The position numbers and the translations under genes are program-made. The notes below the pieces were generated by a model. That model was not told where the DNA came from. It was given only the letters and a program-made list of their open reading frames with translations, and made no database searches. Positions 18,912 to 29,058 of a stretch of 30,000 bases of DNA are shown in pieces. Position 1 is the stretch's first letter, and the number at the start of each line of letters is the position of its first letter. This stretch comes from Paulinella micropora (taxonomy: Eukaryota; Cercozoa; Imbricatea; Euglyphida; Paulinellidae), in the NCBI GenBank assembly GCA_019918135.1, contig WBZZ01004172.1, forward strand, positions 182,501 through 212,500. Reading direction: 5' to 3'.

Positions 18912-21182
18912 ATGAATCTGGATTTGGAGCAAGAGCGTACAGAGACCGACCCTGTACAACTTATAGGGGATGAGGCTTTAAATGAAAAAAAAATCATAAA
19001 AAATCGCTTAAATGTGAAATTTTATAATTCAATGTATTCAAAAAAAAGAAACTTTTAGAAGTGCGACCCCCGAAGACCTTTACGACATTATAACTGAAGC
19101 GAAACACCTACCTTATATGAAAGTATTGAGGACTGAGTGCGGCCTTATGCGGATCATGAAAAGGGCTTTAGAACGAAAAAAGAAATGAAAGACAGTGTAA
19201 AGAATATTTATTGAATGAGTTTGTGCGGGTGGTTGGGTGCGGCCCCGATAAGCTGGTGGTTTTGGAAGCACACGGGAGGAAGGGTCGAAAATGGCGCCTG
19301 TCTTTTCATTTGGTGACATATGAGGCCCCGCCGCTTTTTGACGGTTTGGATGTTAAAAAACTCTTTGAAAATGATAATGTGGCTGGCTTTGATATGGCAC
19401 CGTATAAATCTTATGGCCGGCGACAATTGTTTAGAACAGCATTATGTGAGAAAGAGAAAGAGCGCCTGCCGTTTGTGCGAACTGATAAAACATTAACTAA
19501 AGAAATTTAAAGAGTGCTTAATACCCGTCGTGGGTGATTATGAGATAAATGAAGATATGGAGGAAATGGCGACGGCTATTAAGAAACAGGAACAATTAGA
19601 AGAATAATATAAAGAGGAGAAAATAAAGGATTGTAAAAAACAATAAAACGGGCGGAACAGTGAGTAGATAACAAACAAAAATAAATTAAAAACAGACTGC
19701 TAATTATTACTAAAGAAGAAATAATAATAAAAAAGGATTTTGACAAATTGAAGAAACATAGGCAGGACATATTTAAAAATATAGCAGGGGTAAAAAAAAA
19801 TAATGAAAACTGATAACGGCACACTGTTTATATTTTTCAAGAGGTTGAGAGCAGGTAAATGTGAAATTCATAAAAGAACACACACGGCTGACAACTGCGA
19901 CGCGGTATTTATAACGAAAAACTGCAACTGCTTTTATAACTGTATTAAGGAGCCGATAGGTAAATATTATCTACTTTTTAAAGTTAACAAGGAGGAACGG
20001 CAAAAACAATTCATAGAAAAATAGACTGAACACCGCTGACAACTACAAAGAAAAATAGCAGAAGATTTTATAAATATGTTTGAAATTGTTAAACTTAGCC
20101 GCGAGAAGTGGTGCGAGGATATAAAAGTGTTATTGAATGCTATGACCACACAGAAGGAAGGACGGCGGCAGTTGACAATTTAGGAACGGTAAGAGTGTGG
20201 CACTGATCAAGGCAGTTGAAAAATATATAGCAGAGAACCCGAACGGCAAAATATTAATAATAACTCAGCGAATTATATTAAGCAAACAGAATGCGAGAGA
20301 GCTTAAAAACTTAGGCTTTTTCTGTTATTTGGACCGTAAGGGAAATGAACTTATAACAAATAAAAGGAGTATAATTGAATTCGACAGCCTTAATTATCTG
20401 AAATGATACATTTCAAACGACCCGCCGGGGCTTATTATAATAGATGAGGCCGACCATGCATTAAGGCATTTGAATGCGGACACATTCAAGAACAATAAAA
20501 AAGCAAATATAAATTTGATGAAGCTTTACACTGTATTGAAAAACACGGAAAAATTAATTTATATGTCCGGAAACTTAACGGCTGACAATTTATCCGAGTG
20601 TGCAAATATGGCTGGCGATGATATGGAAACAAAGATTTTTATAAACGGCAGCCGAGAGCACCATAGGCCATTAAAAATACTAATGTGGCAGAATGACGAC
20701 CAGATTATTAAAGCAGTTTGGGATAGCTTAGACATCCGCGAACTGGTGTATTTAGCTTCACATAAGAATATAGAAAAATTAAAATGTATCTTTGAATATC
20801 TTACAAAGGGCAGGAATATTAAGGCCATTCTGATAACCCGCGACACGATGAACGAGCCGGAACTTAAAGAAACTTTAGAGTGCGATATAAATGAGATATG
20901 GAGCAAATATGAATTTTTAGCAGTCTCCCCGTGCGTACAGTCTGCGTTTATATTAATAGTTATGATGCGGCAGAGCATTATAATCAAATTTATGGTTTAT
21001 TTACGAACGGCAGCAACAGTAGCGAGGATGCCTGTCAAATGCTACGGCGGATTAGATACCCAAAAAGCAATAAGATTTTCGTAAATGTTGAACAAATATA
21101 CACAGAACTGCAAACGAAGGAAGAAGACATATTAGCGGGAATTCATAACGATCATGCGGACCTTTTACAGGGTATGAAGTAA
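18912..21182 (+). pseudogene. Primase-helicase (AEP primase plus origin-binding-type SF2 helicase)
   Basis: A gene of about 757 codons from ATG 18912, spread over several frames. The AEP primase core shows EAHGRKGRKWRLSFHL (Ser-x-His motif II) at about 19265-19312. It is followed by DMAPYKSYGRRQLFR with the third-motif Asp and Arg, and KERLPFV. A Cys/His-rich segment (GKCEIHKRTHTADNC, 19855-19900) matches the zinc-binding part of viral primases. The helicase has a Walker A broken by one missing base at about 20183-20190, Walker B IIIDEADHAL (about 20434-20463), YMSGNLTADN, and C-terminal WSKYEFLAVSP and QMLRRIRYP, as in herpesvirus UL9-like and giant-virus origin-binding helicases. Shifts or stops lie near 19040, 19195, 19500, 19605, 19800, 20185, 20407 and 20945. 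It would start DNA replication of the element. Confidence 0.78.
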
Positions 21183-21189
21183 TTTTTAT

Positions 21190-21420
21190 ATGAGCAAAAA
21201 TGAGACCCAAACACATTGGAAGTCTCATCCATATCTGAAATTAATAGCGAAATTAACAGCAGAAGACAATAGAGACAAAAATAATTATATTGAAAACTTT
21301 ATTAAAAATCAAATAATTTACACGAATACCGTTGAAAATGTGTCGGATGAAAACACAGAAGAAAACAAACAGGAAATTAAGAACAACATAAAACAAACTA
21401 AACAAAAATTCGTCAAGTAG
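21190..21420 (+). CDS. Small charged ORF at the right end of the AT-rich element
   Basis: An intact 76-residue ORF (starts MSKNETQTHWKSHPYLKLIA) just downstream of the primase-helicase stop. Lys, Asn and Glu-rich and helical, with no recognised family. The AT-rich composition matches the element. Its last codons (about 21409-21420) fall in sequence homologous to the host methyltransferase gene copy at 26967-26978, so the stop codon is supplied by host sequence and the original ORF may have been longer. Confidence 0.5.
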   Translation: MSKNETQTHWKSHPYLKLIAKLTAEDNRDKNNYIENFIKNQIIYTNTVENVSDENTEENKQEIKNNIKQTKQKFVK

Positions 21421-23387
21421 TTCTTCTAACTCTTCATCGCTCAACATCCACTAAATTGCGAACCATCCCCTCGACGCAAAAGCAGCCCAAGACTGCGGTT
21501 GGACCCACCACGCCTCTGGCCAGGAGCACCTCAGCCACTTCCTCGACCGCCTCTTCATCCTCGTCGTCTTCTCCCGCAGCCCAGGGTCCCCTGTCTCCGG
21601 CGTCGTCTTCTTTTTCAGCCTCCACACCTGAACCATCTGGAAAGAGCAAACCTGAGGCCTCGCCGGAAGTGTCCAAACCTGAGGGTGCCTAACATGCGCG
21701 CGAACATGTCAATCCTTTAGAGCTTGGGCCGGACGATGCTGACAATCCTCTCTTGGAATCCCCTCCTTTCGTTGACGAGAAAACCTTCAAGGACTTTCAG
21801 GCTTTGTGGACTTCGGTAGGGCTTGTAGAACAGGAAAGGCCCAAGATAGACTTCACGAGCTAGTCGAGGGCCAGGGCCAGATCAAGAACTTTCTGCGCAA
21901 GGCCATCCAGGAGGGGAAGTTTCCCCTGCATGCGATCGTCTGGCTTCATTCCAGCCATGGAATTCAGACACTTTACAAACAAGAACCTCAGAACCCGAAA
22001 TTCCACGTCATTCACCTTGAAGCTCTTCGTTTTGTTCGTTGGAACGTGTATCCGTCAGTTTCATTGGCGCCTTCGAGAACATTGTTGCTGACGTCCACCG
22101 TAAGAACACATCAGTAAAAACTGCATTTCTGCGCACAATCAAGGTTATGCTGGAATTGCTCGTCTCAGGGACCAGAAGGATGCTTCCGTCAGCAAGTTTC
22201 TGACCACATGGAAGAAGGACTTTGCCCTTTCCCACAACATTGCCTTGCAGACTTTCGGTTGCATGTGGACTTACGTCTCTTCGAACACCGGTGATCTTTG
22301 GAAGTGCTGGTTAAAGCTTCTTTGCCCTGGTGGCGTTCGCTCAATGCTGAACCAGTTCGGTGTTGTCGGCAATCTTAACAGGCGCGCCGTCGTTTTCCAT
22401 CTCCATCTGTCTCAGTACAACCTCTTGGTCGAAGCTTTGCAGCAGTGTGGCTACAGCACAATCGGGCATGTGTTCTGGTACAAGGAGAAACACAACCAGG
22501 GACACGTCCAGAAGTGGATCAATGCAGTGGAGTGCGTCATGGTTGCGTTCTACGCGTCCCAGAATGCATTTATGCTCAATCTCGCCAGGAACCCGCTTGA
22601 TCGTCACAGCCTTTACACTGTTCCGGTCCCAACCAGAAAATGGAAAGTTACTGGGCAACCGGAGCAACGAGCCAACGCTTTTGAAAAACCCACAGAGTTG
22701 TCCAAACGAATCCTCTCCGATGTTCTTGCCCCGCAGAGCAGGGTGTTGGTTGCTTGCATTGTCTCTGGCTCGGAGGTCATCGGCGCCCTCCAGGCCAACA
22801 TGATAGTCACCGGCTTGGACATTGATGCTGGTCAAGTTCAAAACGCCAAGGATCGTGTCCGCAAGTTTCTGTAGCTTGCTGCGAAAAAGGGCAGGAAGCT
22901 CAAGGAAGCCGCTGAAGAAGAGCTCCCTGAGGGGAAGGAGGAAGAAGAAGACGAAGACTCAGAATAAGATGACGACGGGAAAGTCGACACGACCCTTAAA
23001 AAGAAAGGTTACATTGGAGTGCAAAACTCTTCTGTCCACACCACCTGCTGTGTCTGCGAGACCCTGTTTAACGTGCGGGAGTTTGACAGTGCCGTTTGCC
23101 AGAAATGCAACAGCACGGTTCACAAAGTGCCATTCAAGACAGGCAAAAAGCTGGAAGATGGCACTGATGAGTACGATCAATGCGATTACACCTGCGGCGT
23201 AGAGGAAGGCGATTGCGACAAGCAGGATGGCTTTACCGCGGAGGGTTCCTTCTGCTCCGAACAGTGCCACAAAGGTTGGCAGGACATGATGATCCATGCC
23301 ACCCCCGCTCTTCCCGCTGCTATGCACTTGGATTCTAGCACTGTTTTCAAAATATGTCATATTTTTCGAAAGTACTTTTTTCATTAA
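21409..23387 (+). pseudogene. Methyltransferase-family gene, copy 1 (internally deleted)
   Basis: A plus-strand duplicate, roughly 90% identical in nucleotides by eye, of the gene at 23876-28074. It opens inside the Ser-rich region (ARSTSATSSTASSSSSSSPA). It lacks about 400 bp that hold an intron and the ParB-like segment (junction near 21690), and about 800 bp with the coiled region and the DPPY-type motif (junction near 22345, GGVRS to MLNQF). It keeps the target-proximal block (MLNQFGVVGNLNRRAVVFHL), methyltransferase motif I (VACIVSGSEVIGALQANMIV, 22750-22806) and the zinc finger (TCCVCETLF..CQKCNSTVH). In motif I, GSGSE has become VSGSE. In-frame stops include TAG at 22872, where copy 2 has GAG, and TAA at 22966. 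It is not functional as read. Confidence 0.75.
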
Positions 23388-23875
23388 ATTGATCCTTTTG
23401 TTTCATCAATACTGTTTTAATTTTGCCTGAATGTTTTCGTGCTTCCAGACTGGTTCAAGACTTTCCTTCTCGTTTCCACCTGTACTTGTAGTGTGTTTCT
23501 TGGACCTGCCAACGTACGGCAATTGGGGGGGGGGGGGGAATATCTGTAATGTATTAAAATTTTCTGTTTTACCCGGGGTAAACGTGAAAAAAAGGTCATG
23601 AAAGCAGTTTCAGCCATCGAAAAACAGTGCAGCCTTGCAATTTTGGCTCGAGCAGGTGATTTTTATGACATATTTTCCGGAACTGACGTCGTCAAACACA
23701 CTACAAGTACCGGTGCAAACGAGAAGGAAAGTCTTGAACCGGTCCGGAGGCACGAAAACGTTCAGGCAAAATTAAAACAATGAAACAAAACGATCAATTT
23801 AATGAAAAACGTACTTTCGAAAAATATGGCATATTTCCAAAATCAAACTCAAAACAGTGCCCGAATCCAGGAGCA
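23388..23875. other. Intergenic centre of the inverted repeat
   Basis: Convergent 3' flanks of the two gene copies and the unique spacer. It contains a run of 14 G (23525-23538) and an ORF of 61 codons at 23598-23783 with no family features, which overlaps repeat-arm sequence and is probably not a gene. Confidence 0.5.
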
Positions 23876-26800
23876 TTACTGGGTAGAAGCGGGAATAGGG
23901 GCACCGGCATGCATCATCATGACATGCCCACCGTTGTGGCAATCTTCGGAGCAGAAGGAACCCTCCGCATGCAAGCCATCATCCTTGTCGCAATCGCCTT
24001 CCTCTAGGCCGCAGGTGTAGTCGCATTGATCGTACTCATCACTGCCATCTTTCGGCTTGGCGCCGGTCTTCCACCACCCTTTGTGCACCGTGCTGTTGCA
24101 TTTCTGGCAAGCGGTACTGTCAAACTCCCGCACGTTAAACGTGGCCTCGCACACGCAACATGTGGCGTGGAAAGAAGACTTGTTTCCTCCAATGTAACCT
24201 TGCTTTTCAAGCTTCTGGTCGACCCTCCCGTCGTCATCGTCTTCCGTCTCTTCTGCTTGTTCCTCCACCTTGTCCACAGGGAGCTCTCCTTCCACAGCTG
24301 CTTTGGGCGGCCTGCCCTTTTTGGAACCGGGCTCCAGAAACTTGTGGACGCGATCCTTGGCGTTTTGAACCTGACCAGCATCGATGTCGAAGCCGGTGAC
24401 GACCATGTTGGCCTGAAGGGCGCCGATGACCTCCGAGCCAGAGCCCATGCAAGCAACCAACACCTTGCTCTGCGGGGGAAGAACATCAGAAAGGATTTGT
24501 CTGGACAACTCCGTGGGTTTTTCAAAAGCGTTGGCTCGTTCGTCCGGCATCCCAGTGACTTTCTGTTTTTTCGTTGGGACCGCAACAGAGTAAACGTTGT
24601 GACGATCAAGCGGGTTCCTGGAGAGATTGAGCTGAAATGCACTCTGGGCCGGGTAGAACGCCACCATGACGCACTCCACTGCCTTGATCCACTTCTGGAC
24701 GTGTCCCTGGTAGTTGTGCTTGTCCTTGTACCAGAACACAGGCTCGATTGTGGTGTAGCCACACTGCTGCAAAGCTTCCACCAAGAGGTTGTACTGGGAC
24801 AGATGGTGATGGAAAACGACGGCGCGCTTGTTAGAATTGCCGACAACACCGAACTGGTTCAGCAATGTGATGACCCTTTTCTTGTTGATTCAGCAACAAG
24901 GTCGGAAATGTTGTAAGGAAGGTCAGCGTAAAGCAGGTCTGGATCAAACAAGACACAAACACAAGGAATGAGGAAAACCAAAAAAGAAAAATATGGCATA
25001 TTTTCAATTGATGGAAAAGTAAGGGAGACCAAAATTGCCATGCACTAGATCAGCGTTCTGCGCCATGTTGAACATGTCTTGCACCAGAATCATAGCATTG
25101 CCGAAATGGATCTGCTGATCTTCAGAGATGGTTCCCTGTAAAAAAAAAAGACATATTTTGAAACAAAGTCTTCAAGAGCATGCAACAGGAGGTCTCAGAA
25201 CCTGTGCTTGTTCAACTTCTTCGCCGGAGAGACGTTTGAGTGCTGCTTGGATCCAGGTCTTGACGTAAGCTTCCAGAGTGTCCGGGAGAGCGCGGTCCCT
25301 CTTTTTCTGGAGGTAGAGGATGTCCACAGTGCGAGCAAGGATTGCCCTGCCTTCATCGTTGTCAAGCTGGGGGACTTTTTCACACAAATCCTTCCACTGT
25401 TTGCCGACGTAAACACCGTCGATTTCAAAAAACCCCATGTTGTCAGCAAGGTCCAGGATCATGTCCTGCAGTGAGATGAGGCAGACGTACTTCTTCTGCT
25501 CCAAAAAACCTCTTCATGGTTTGCTTCACTTCGCTTGGCTTGCCTTGCTGGAGGTCCTCAATCAATTGTTGCATTTTTTCCACTAGACCGGGCTTGTCCT
25601 TGCGGATGTTGTGAAGTTCGTTGATGCTTTCGATGATTGCCTGGTTCCTAGATATGTCAGAACGAACGCCACCAGGGGAAAGAAGCTTCAGCCAGCACTT
25701 CCAAAGCTCACCGGTGTTCGAAGCGACGTAAGTCCACATGGAACCGAAAGTCGGCAAGGGGATGTTGTGGGAAAGGGCGAAGTCCCTCTTCCATGAGGTC
25801 AGACACTTGTTGCAGGAAGCATCATTCTGGTCCTTGAGACGAGCCATTCCAGCGTAACCTTGATCGTGCGCAGAAATGCAGTTTTCGCCGAATGTGTTTT
25901 TACGGTGGACGTCAGCAACAGTGTTCTCGAAGGCGCCAAGAAAACTGACGGATTGACGACCTGCATCGTTCCAACGAACGAAACGAAGAGCTTCCACGTG
26001 AATGACCTGGAATTTCGAGTTCTGAGGTTCTTCTCTGTGAAGTTGCTGAATTGCATGGCTGGAATGAAGACCAACGATCGCCTACAGGGGAAACTTCCCG
26101 TCCTGGATGGCCTTGCGCAGAAAGTTCTTGATCTTGCCCTGACCCTCGACTGGCAGGCTCGTGAAGTCCATCTTGGGCCTTTCCTTTTCTACAAGCCCAG
26201 CCGAAATCCACAAAGACTGAAATTCTTTCAAGGCTCTCTCGTCAACGAAAGGAGGGGATTCCAAGAGAGAATTGTCGGCGTCGTCCAGCCCAAGCTTTCC
26301 GGGATTGACAACTTCGCGCGGATCTCGGATCCAACCCACCCACTGGATCTTCCTGTTGGGATTCTGAGACTTTTTAAAATTCTCGGCGAGTTGCTTGACA
26401 TGCTCTAGGTCGAGTAAACGATCAGTCACTACCCTGTGGGGTTGGGTAGCGATGGCGTCGGGAATGGCCTGCACGTTCTTGTAAGTCATGCTGGCAAGGG
26501 CTTTGGCGGCTTCCTTCATCTTCTCTCTGGTGTCTGCACAGAACAACCAACCAAAAATATGACATATTTTTCAACAAAAGAACAAAAGAAAAGGGGGCTG
26601 ACCCTTGATGTACGCATTCTTCTCAGCTTTCTGCCTGTCAGCCTCCGAGACATTCTTGCCCGTGCCCTTTTCCCCCTTCATCCTGCGCTTCTTCTCGGGT
26701 GGTTTGGACCCTTCAGGCGAGGCCTCCGGTTTGCGCTTTCCAGTTGGATCAGGTGTGGAGGCTGAAGAAGAAGACGGCGCCGGAGACAGAGGATGCTGGG

Positions 26801-28074
26801 GTGGGGCAGAAGACGACGAGGATGAAGACGGTGTCGCGGAAGTGGCAGAGGAGCTCCTAGCCAGAGGCGTAATGGTTCCAATCGCCGCCTTGGGCTGTTT
26901 TTTGTTCGAGGGATGGACCGTAATAGAGTGGATTTTGAGGAACTGCTCGATGAAGAGCTCGAAGAACTACTCGACGAAGAGCTCGAAGGCTGTGTGGCAG
27001 CAGGGGCTGAAGACACGAGGCTTTGGGGCCTGGCTACAGCTAGCTGAGCAGAAACACGACGAGCGAGGGCAGGGTCGGCGCGTGCAGGTTCCTCTTCGTT
27101 TTCAACTCCCACCACCTCAGTAGCTGCAACACTGCCCTGAGAATTCGGGGTGCGGGATGCAGCATTAGCAAGAGAATTGGCGGGATGGAAAACAGAGGAA
27201 AGATCAGCCGGGGCAGCCTGCGAATCAGCGATTGTCCCCTTGGCCTCCTCCTTGGAACCATCCTAAGTTGAAAAATATGGTATATTTTTCAACACCAGAC
27301 AATGATGACGTCACGGTGGAAGATGTGTCTCGGATGAAAGATATGACATATTTTTGAGACACGGACAAACAAAAACGAAGTGGAGCAAAGAATCGTGAGA
27401 CATTGAAGCTCACAAGAAAAATATGGTATATTTTTGTTTGAAGACCTTACCCTGCTCATCCATCTCTTTTTGAAATTGCTTGAGGTAGTTGTTCACAGCC
27501 CCTACACCCGAGAGCAAAAACAAAAAATCATAGTGACACGAAGCCAAAAAACAGTTCGGGCAAGCATGGCAGCCATGAACTCACAGCCCATAATTGAAAC
27601 TTGTTCAAATTCAAGCAACAACTAGAACAACAGACACAAAGCAACAAATAACTAGAACAAAGGAGAGAGAGCTTGCTGACTTGTAGGAGCTGCCACGTTT
27701 GGGCCTTTGGAGAACATATCGTACAACTTCTCTTCCCAGGTCACATCCGCATCCCAGCCCACGTAGTAAGCTGTCGTCAGGCAGAGTTCATCGAGCAAGG
27801 CAAACGTCTTGAATTCTCCAGCTTCGTCTTGGCTTGTGTCGTTGACTCACACCTGGACGTGCCAAAGTCGAGGGTTGTACTGGTAACTACTAGCACCTTT
27901 TGGCTTCAACGCAAACTTCCACACAACACCGAGATCGAAAGAGCTCTCGATTTGACCCGTGTCGTCACTCCCATGCTCTCCTCCAAACTCCAGCTCAGAG
28001 ACAATGAGCTTCATTTCAGGTGTAATCCACCATTTGTAGGTGATGTAAGACTTGTCGACAGAGGGACCACCCAT
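23876..28074 (-). pseudogene. ParB-like / beta-class DNA amino-methyltransferase / zinc-finger gene, copy 2
   Basis: Six predicted exons: 28074-27681, 27501-27451, 27262-26603, 26533-25202, 25135-25030, 24938-23876. Introns are GT-AG, 66-188 bp. The product starts MGGPSVDKSYITYKWW, then has a Ser-run linker and a ParB-like stretch (VTDRLLDLEHVKQLAENFKK, tentative). A helical region follows, then a DPPY-type motif reading ADLPYNI (24927-24907), EKPTEL, and SAM-binding motif I (VLVACMGSGSEVIGAL, about 24463) with FDIDAGQVQNAKDR. After these come an AT-hook-like GRPPK and a zinc finger (CCVCEATF, x9, CQKCNSTVH). Motif IV before motif I is the beta-class order, i.e. N6-adenine or N4-cytosine methylation. 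Lesions: TGA 27847, TAG at about 26084, and shifts near 26918, 25505 and 24880. The exon 2-3 join is out of frame. Confidence 0.65.
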
Positions 28075-28279
28075 GATGTAGTGTTCGGAAAGAGTGCAAC
28101 AATCTAGACACCGAACAAAAGTGCTCAAGTTGACCGGAAGCGCTCACGAAGCAAACAAAAAATGAAGTTAGGCCTGAAAACATGTGTTTTTTTTCCATTT
28201 TGATAGGGACGGAAAGTCACGCTCGTATGGTGAAATGCAATCAAAAATAGCAAACGGACCCAGTCCGGCCACTCGTTCC
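28075..28279. other. Upstream region of methyltransferase copy 2
   Basis: Non-coding. The frame of exon 1 is open to about 28128 without an earlier ATG. No TATA box or other element stands out. Confidence 0.35.
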
Positions 28280-28975
28280 CAAAAACTGACGTCCGAAACC
28301 AGTTTTTGTGCCTTGTACTTTAACTCCTGCAGAATCCTCAGTGTGCCTAATCACAGAAAACTCGGTTCTCTGCGGATGAACTGCTTTTTGCTAGTTCTCT
28401 TTAAAATTTTTGGGTAAAAGATTGTCCGAAGATTTTGTAGAGAACTCACCGCTGTCTACGCTGGTTACTAGTTCGTGCTCTTATCCTTTAAAACTTGTGT
28501 TTTTAAAGGAAGACGAGCACCAACTCAAACTCTTGCTGGTCGTCTTCGGTTTCATGTCTGTCAAATTAGACAGACATGCTTCCGAAGAGCACTGCTGCTG
28601 ATCTCAAGACAATTGAGATCCGATTACTGTATTTGGATGTCAATGCTCTTGAGAATTTCTACTGATGGAGGGTTGTGGCAAGAAATTACAAATTTCTTCC
28701 TCTGTAAAATTTCTTGCTCCGATTCTTTATCTGACCCCTACGGACGTTGCTGGGTGCGCAGCGCCGAAAAAAAACAAGTAGATGTTTTTTTCTGCGCTGC
28801 TCCATCCCTGGTGAAACTTGTTTCTGATTTAGCGGATGGTACTGGCAAGAAATTACAAATTTCTTCCACTGTAAAATTTCTTGCCGATGCTCTTTGTCTG
28901 ACCCTTGAAGCTTCGTTACTTGTTTTTTTCACTGTGCCCTGTCCAGAGGGACCAGGCAGAGTGGAAGAACCACTC
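28280..28975. repeat. Array of consecutive stem-loops
   Basis: At least ten inverted repeats in series. 28280-28308 has CAAAAACTG arms. 28393-28407/28432-28446 has AGTTCTCT arms. 28475-28520 pairs GTGCTC..TCCTTTAAAA with TTTTAAAGGA..GAGCAC. 28544-28587 pairs CTTCGG..CATGTCTGTC with GACAGACATG..CCGAAG. 28600-28620 has GATCTCAA arms. 28678-28717 and 28844-28885 share GGCAAGAAATT arms. 28758-28800 has GCAGCGC arms with A and T runs. 28930-28963 and 28959-28975 (GAGTGG/CCACTC) complete the set. Units 28670-28738 and 28836-28904 are diverged copies of each other. No gene is supported in this stretch; it lies between the divergent methyltransferase gene and the plus-strand exons. Confidence 0.75.
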
Positions 28976-29010
28976 AAACTGTTTGCATAATTTTTTTCAT
29001 GTTTTTTATG

Positions 29011-29011
<1 letters not shown>

Positions 29012-29052
<41 letters not shown>
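29012..29052. repeat. (AT)n microsatellite
   Basis: About 20 AT units. It is followed by ATTGTCAG, a possible splice acceptor for the exon beginning at 29059. Confidence 0.9.
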
Positions 29053-29055
<3 letters not shown>

Positions 29056-29058
29056 CAG

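Larger units (their letters stand above)
21409..26978. repeat. Large imperfect inverted repeat (gene duplicated head to head)
   Basis: Left arm 21409-23498 and right arm 23693-26978 are reverse complements except for the two large deletions in the left arm. Homology continues past the stop codons into the downstream region, including the AAAATATG motif and CCTTTTGTTTCAT/GTTTTAATTTTGCCTGAA blocks, and ends at GTGTGTTT/AAACACAC. A 194-bp unique spacer (23499-23692) separates the arms. The shared non-coding flank shows segmental duplication and argues against a retrocopy. Confidence 0.85.

Noticed and set aside
8360..20407. Alternative genetic code with reassigned TGA or TAA
   Set aside because: Stops of all three kinds occur inside family-like sequence, the same codons end other ORFs sensibly, and 1-nt frameshifts occur alongside them. 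Decay or sequence error explains the data better.
16775..21420. Polinton/Maverick
   Set aside because: No protein-primed DNA polymerase B, packaging ATPase, protease or capsid gene is visible, and the integrase fragment nearby looks gypsy-derived.
21409..23387. Methyltransferase copy 1 as a processed retrocopy
   Set aside because: The arms share non-coding 3' flank with the intron-type motif, and the lost introns lie within large deletions. Segmental inverted duplication fits better.
23598..23783. 61-codon ORF in the centre of the inverted repeat
   Set aside because: It crosses from the unique spacer into repeat-arm 3' flank and shows no family features.
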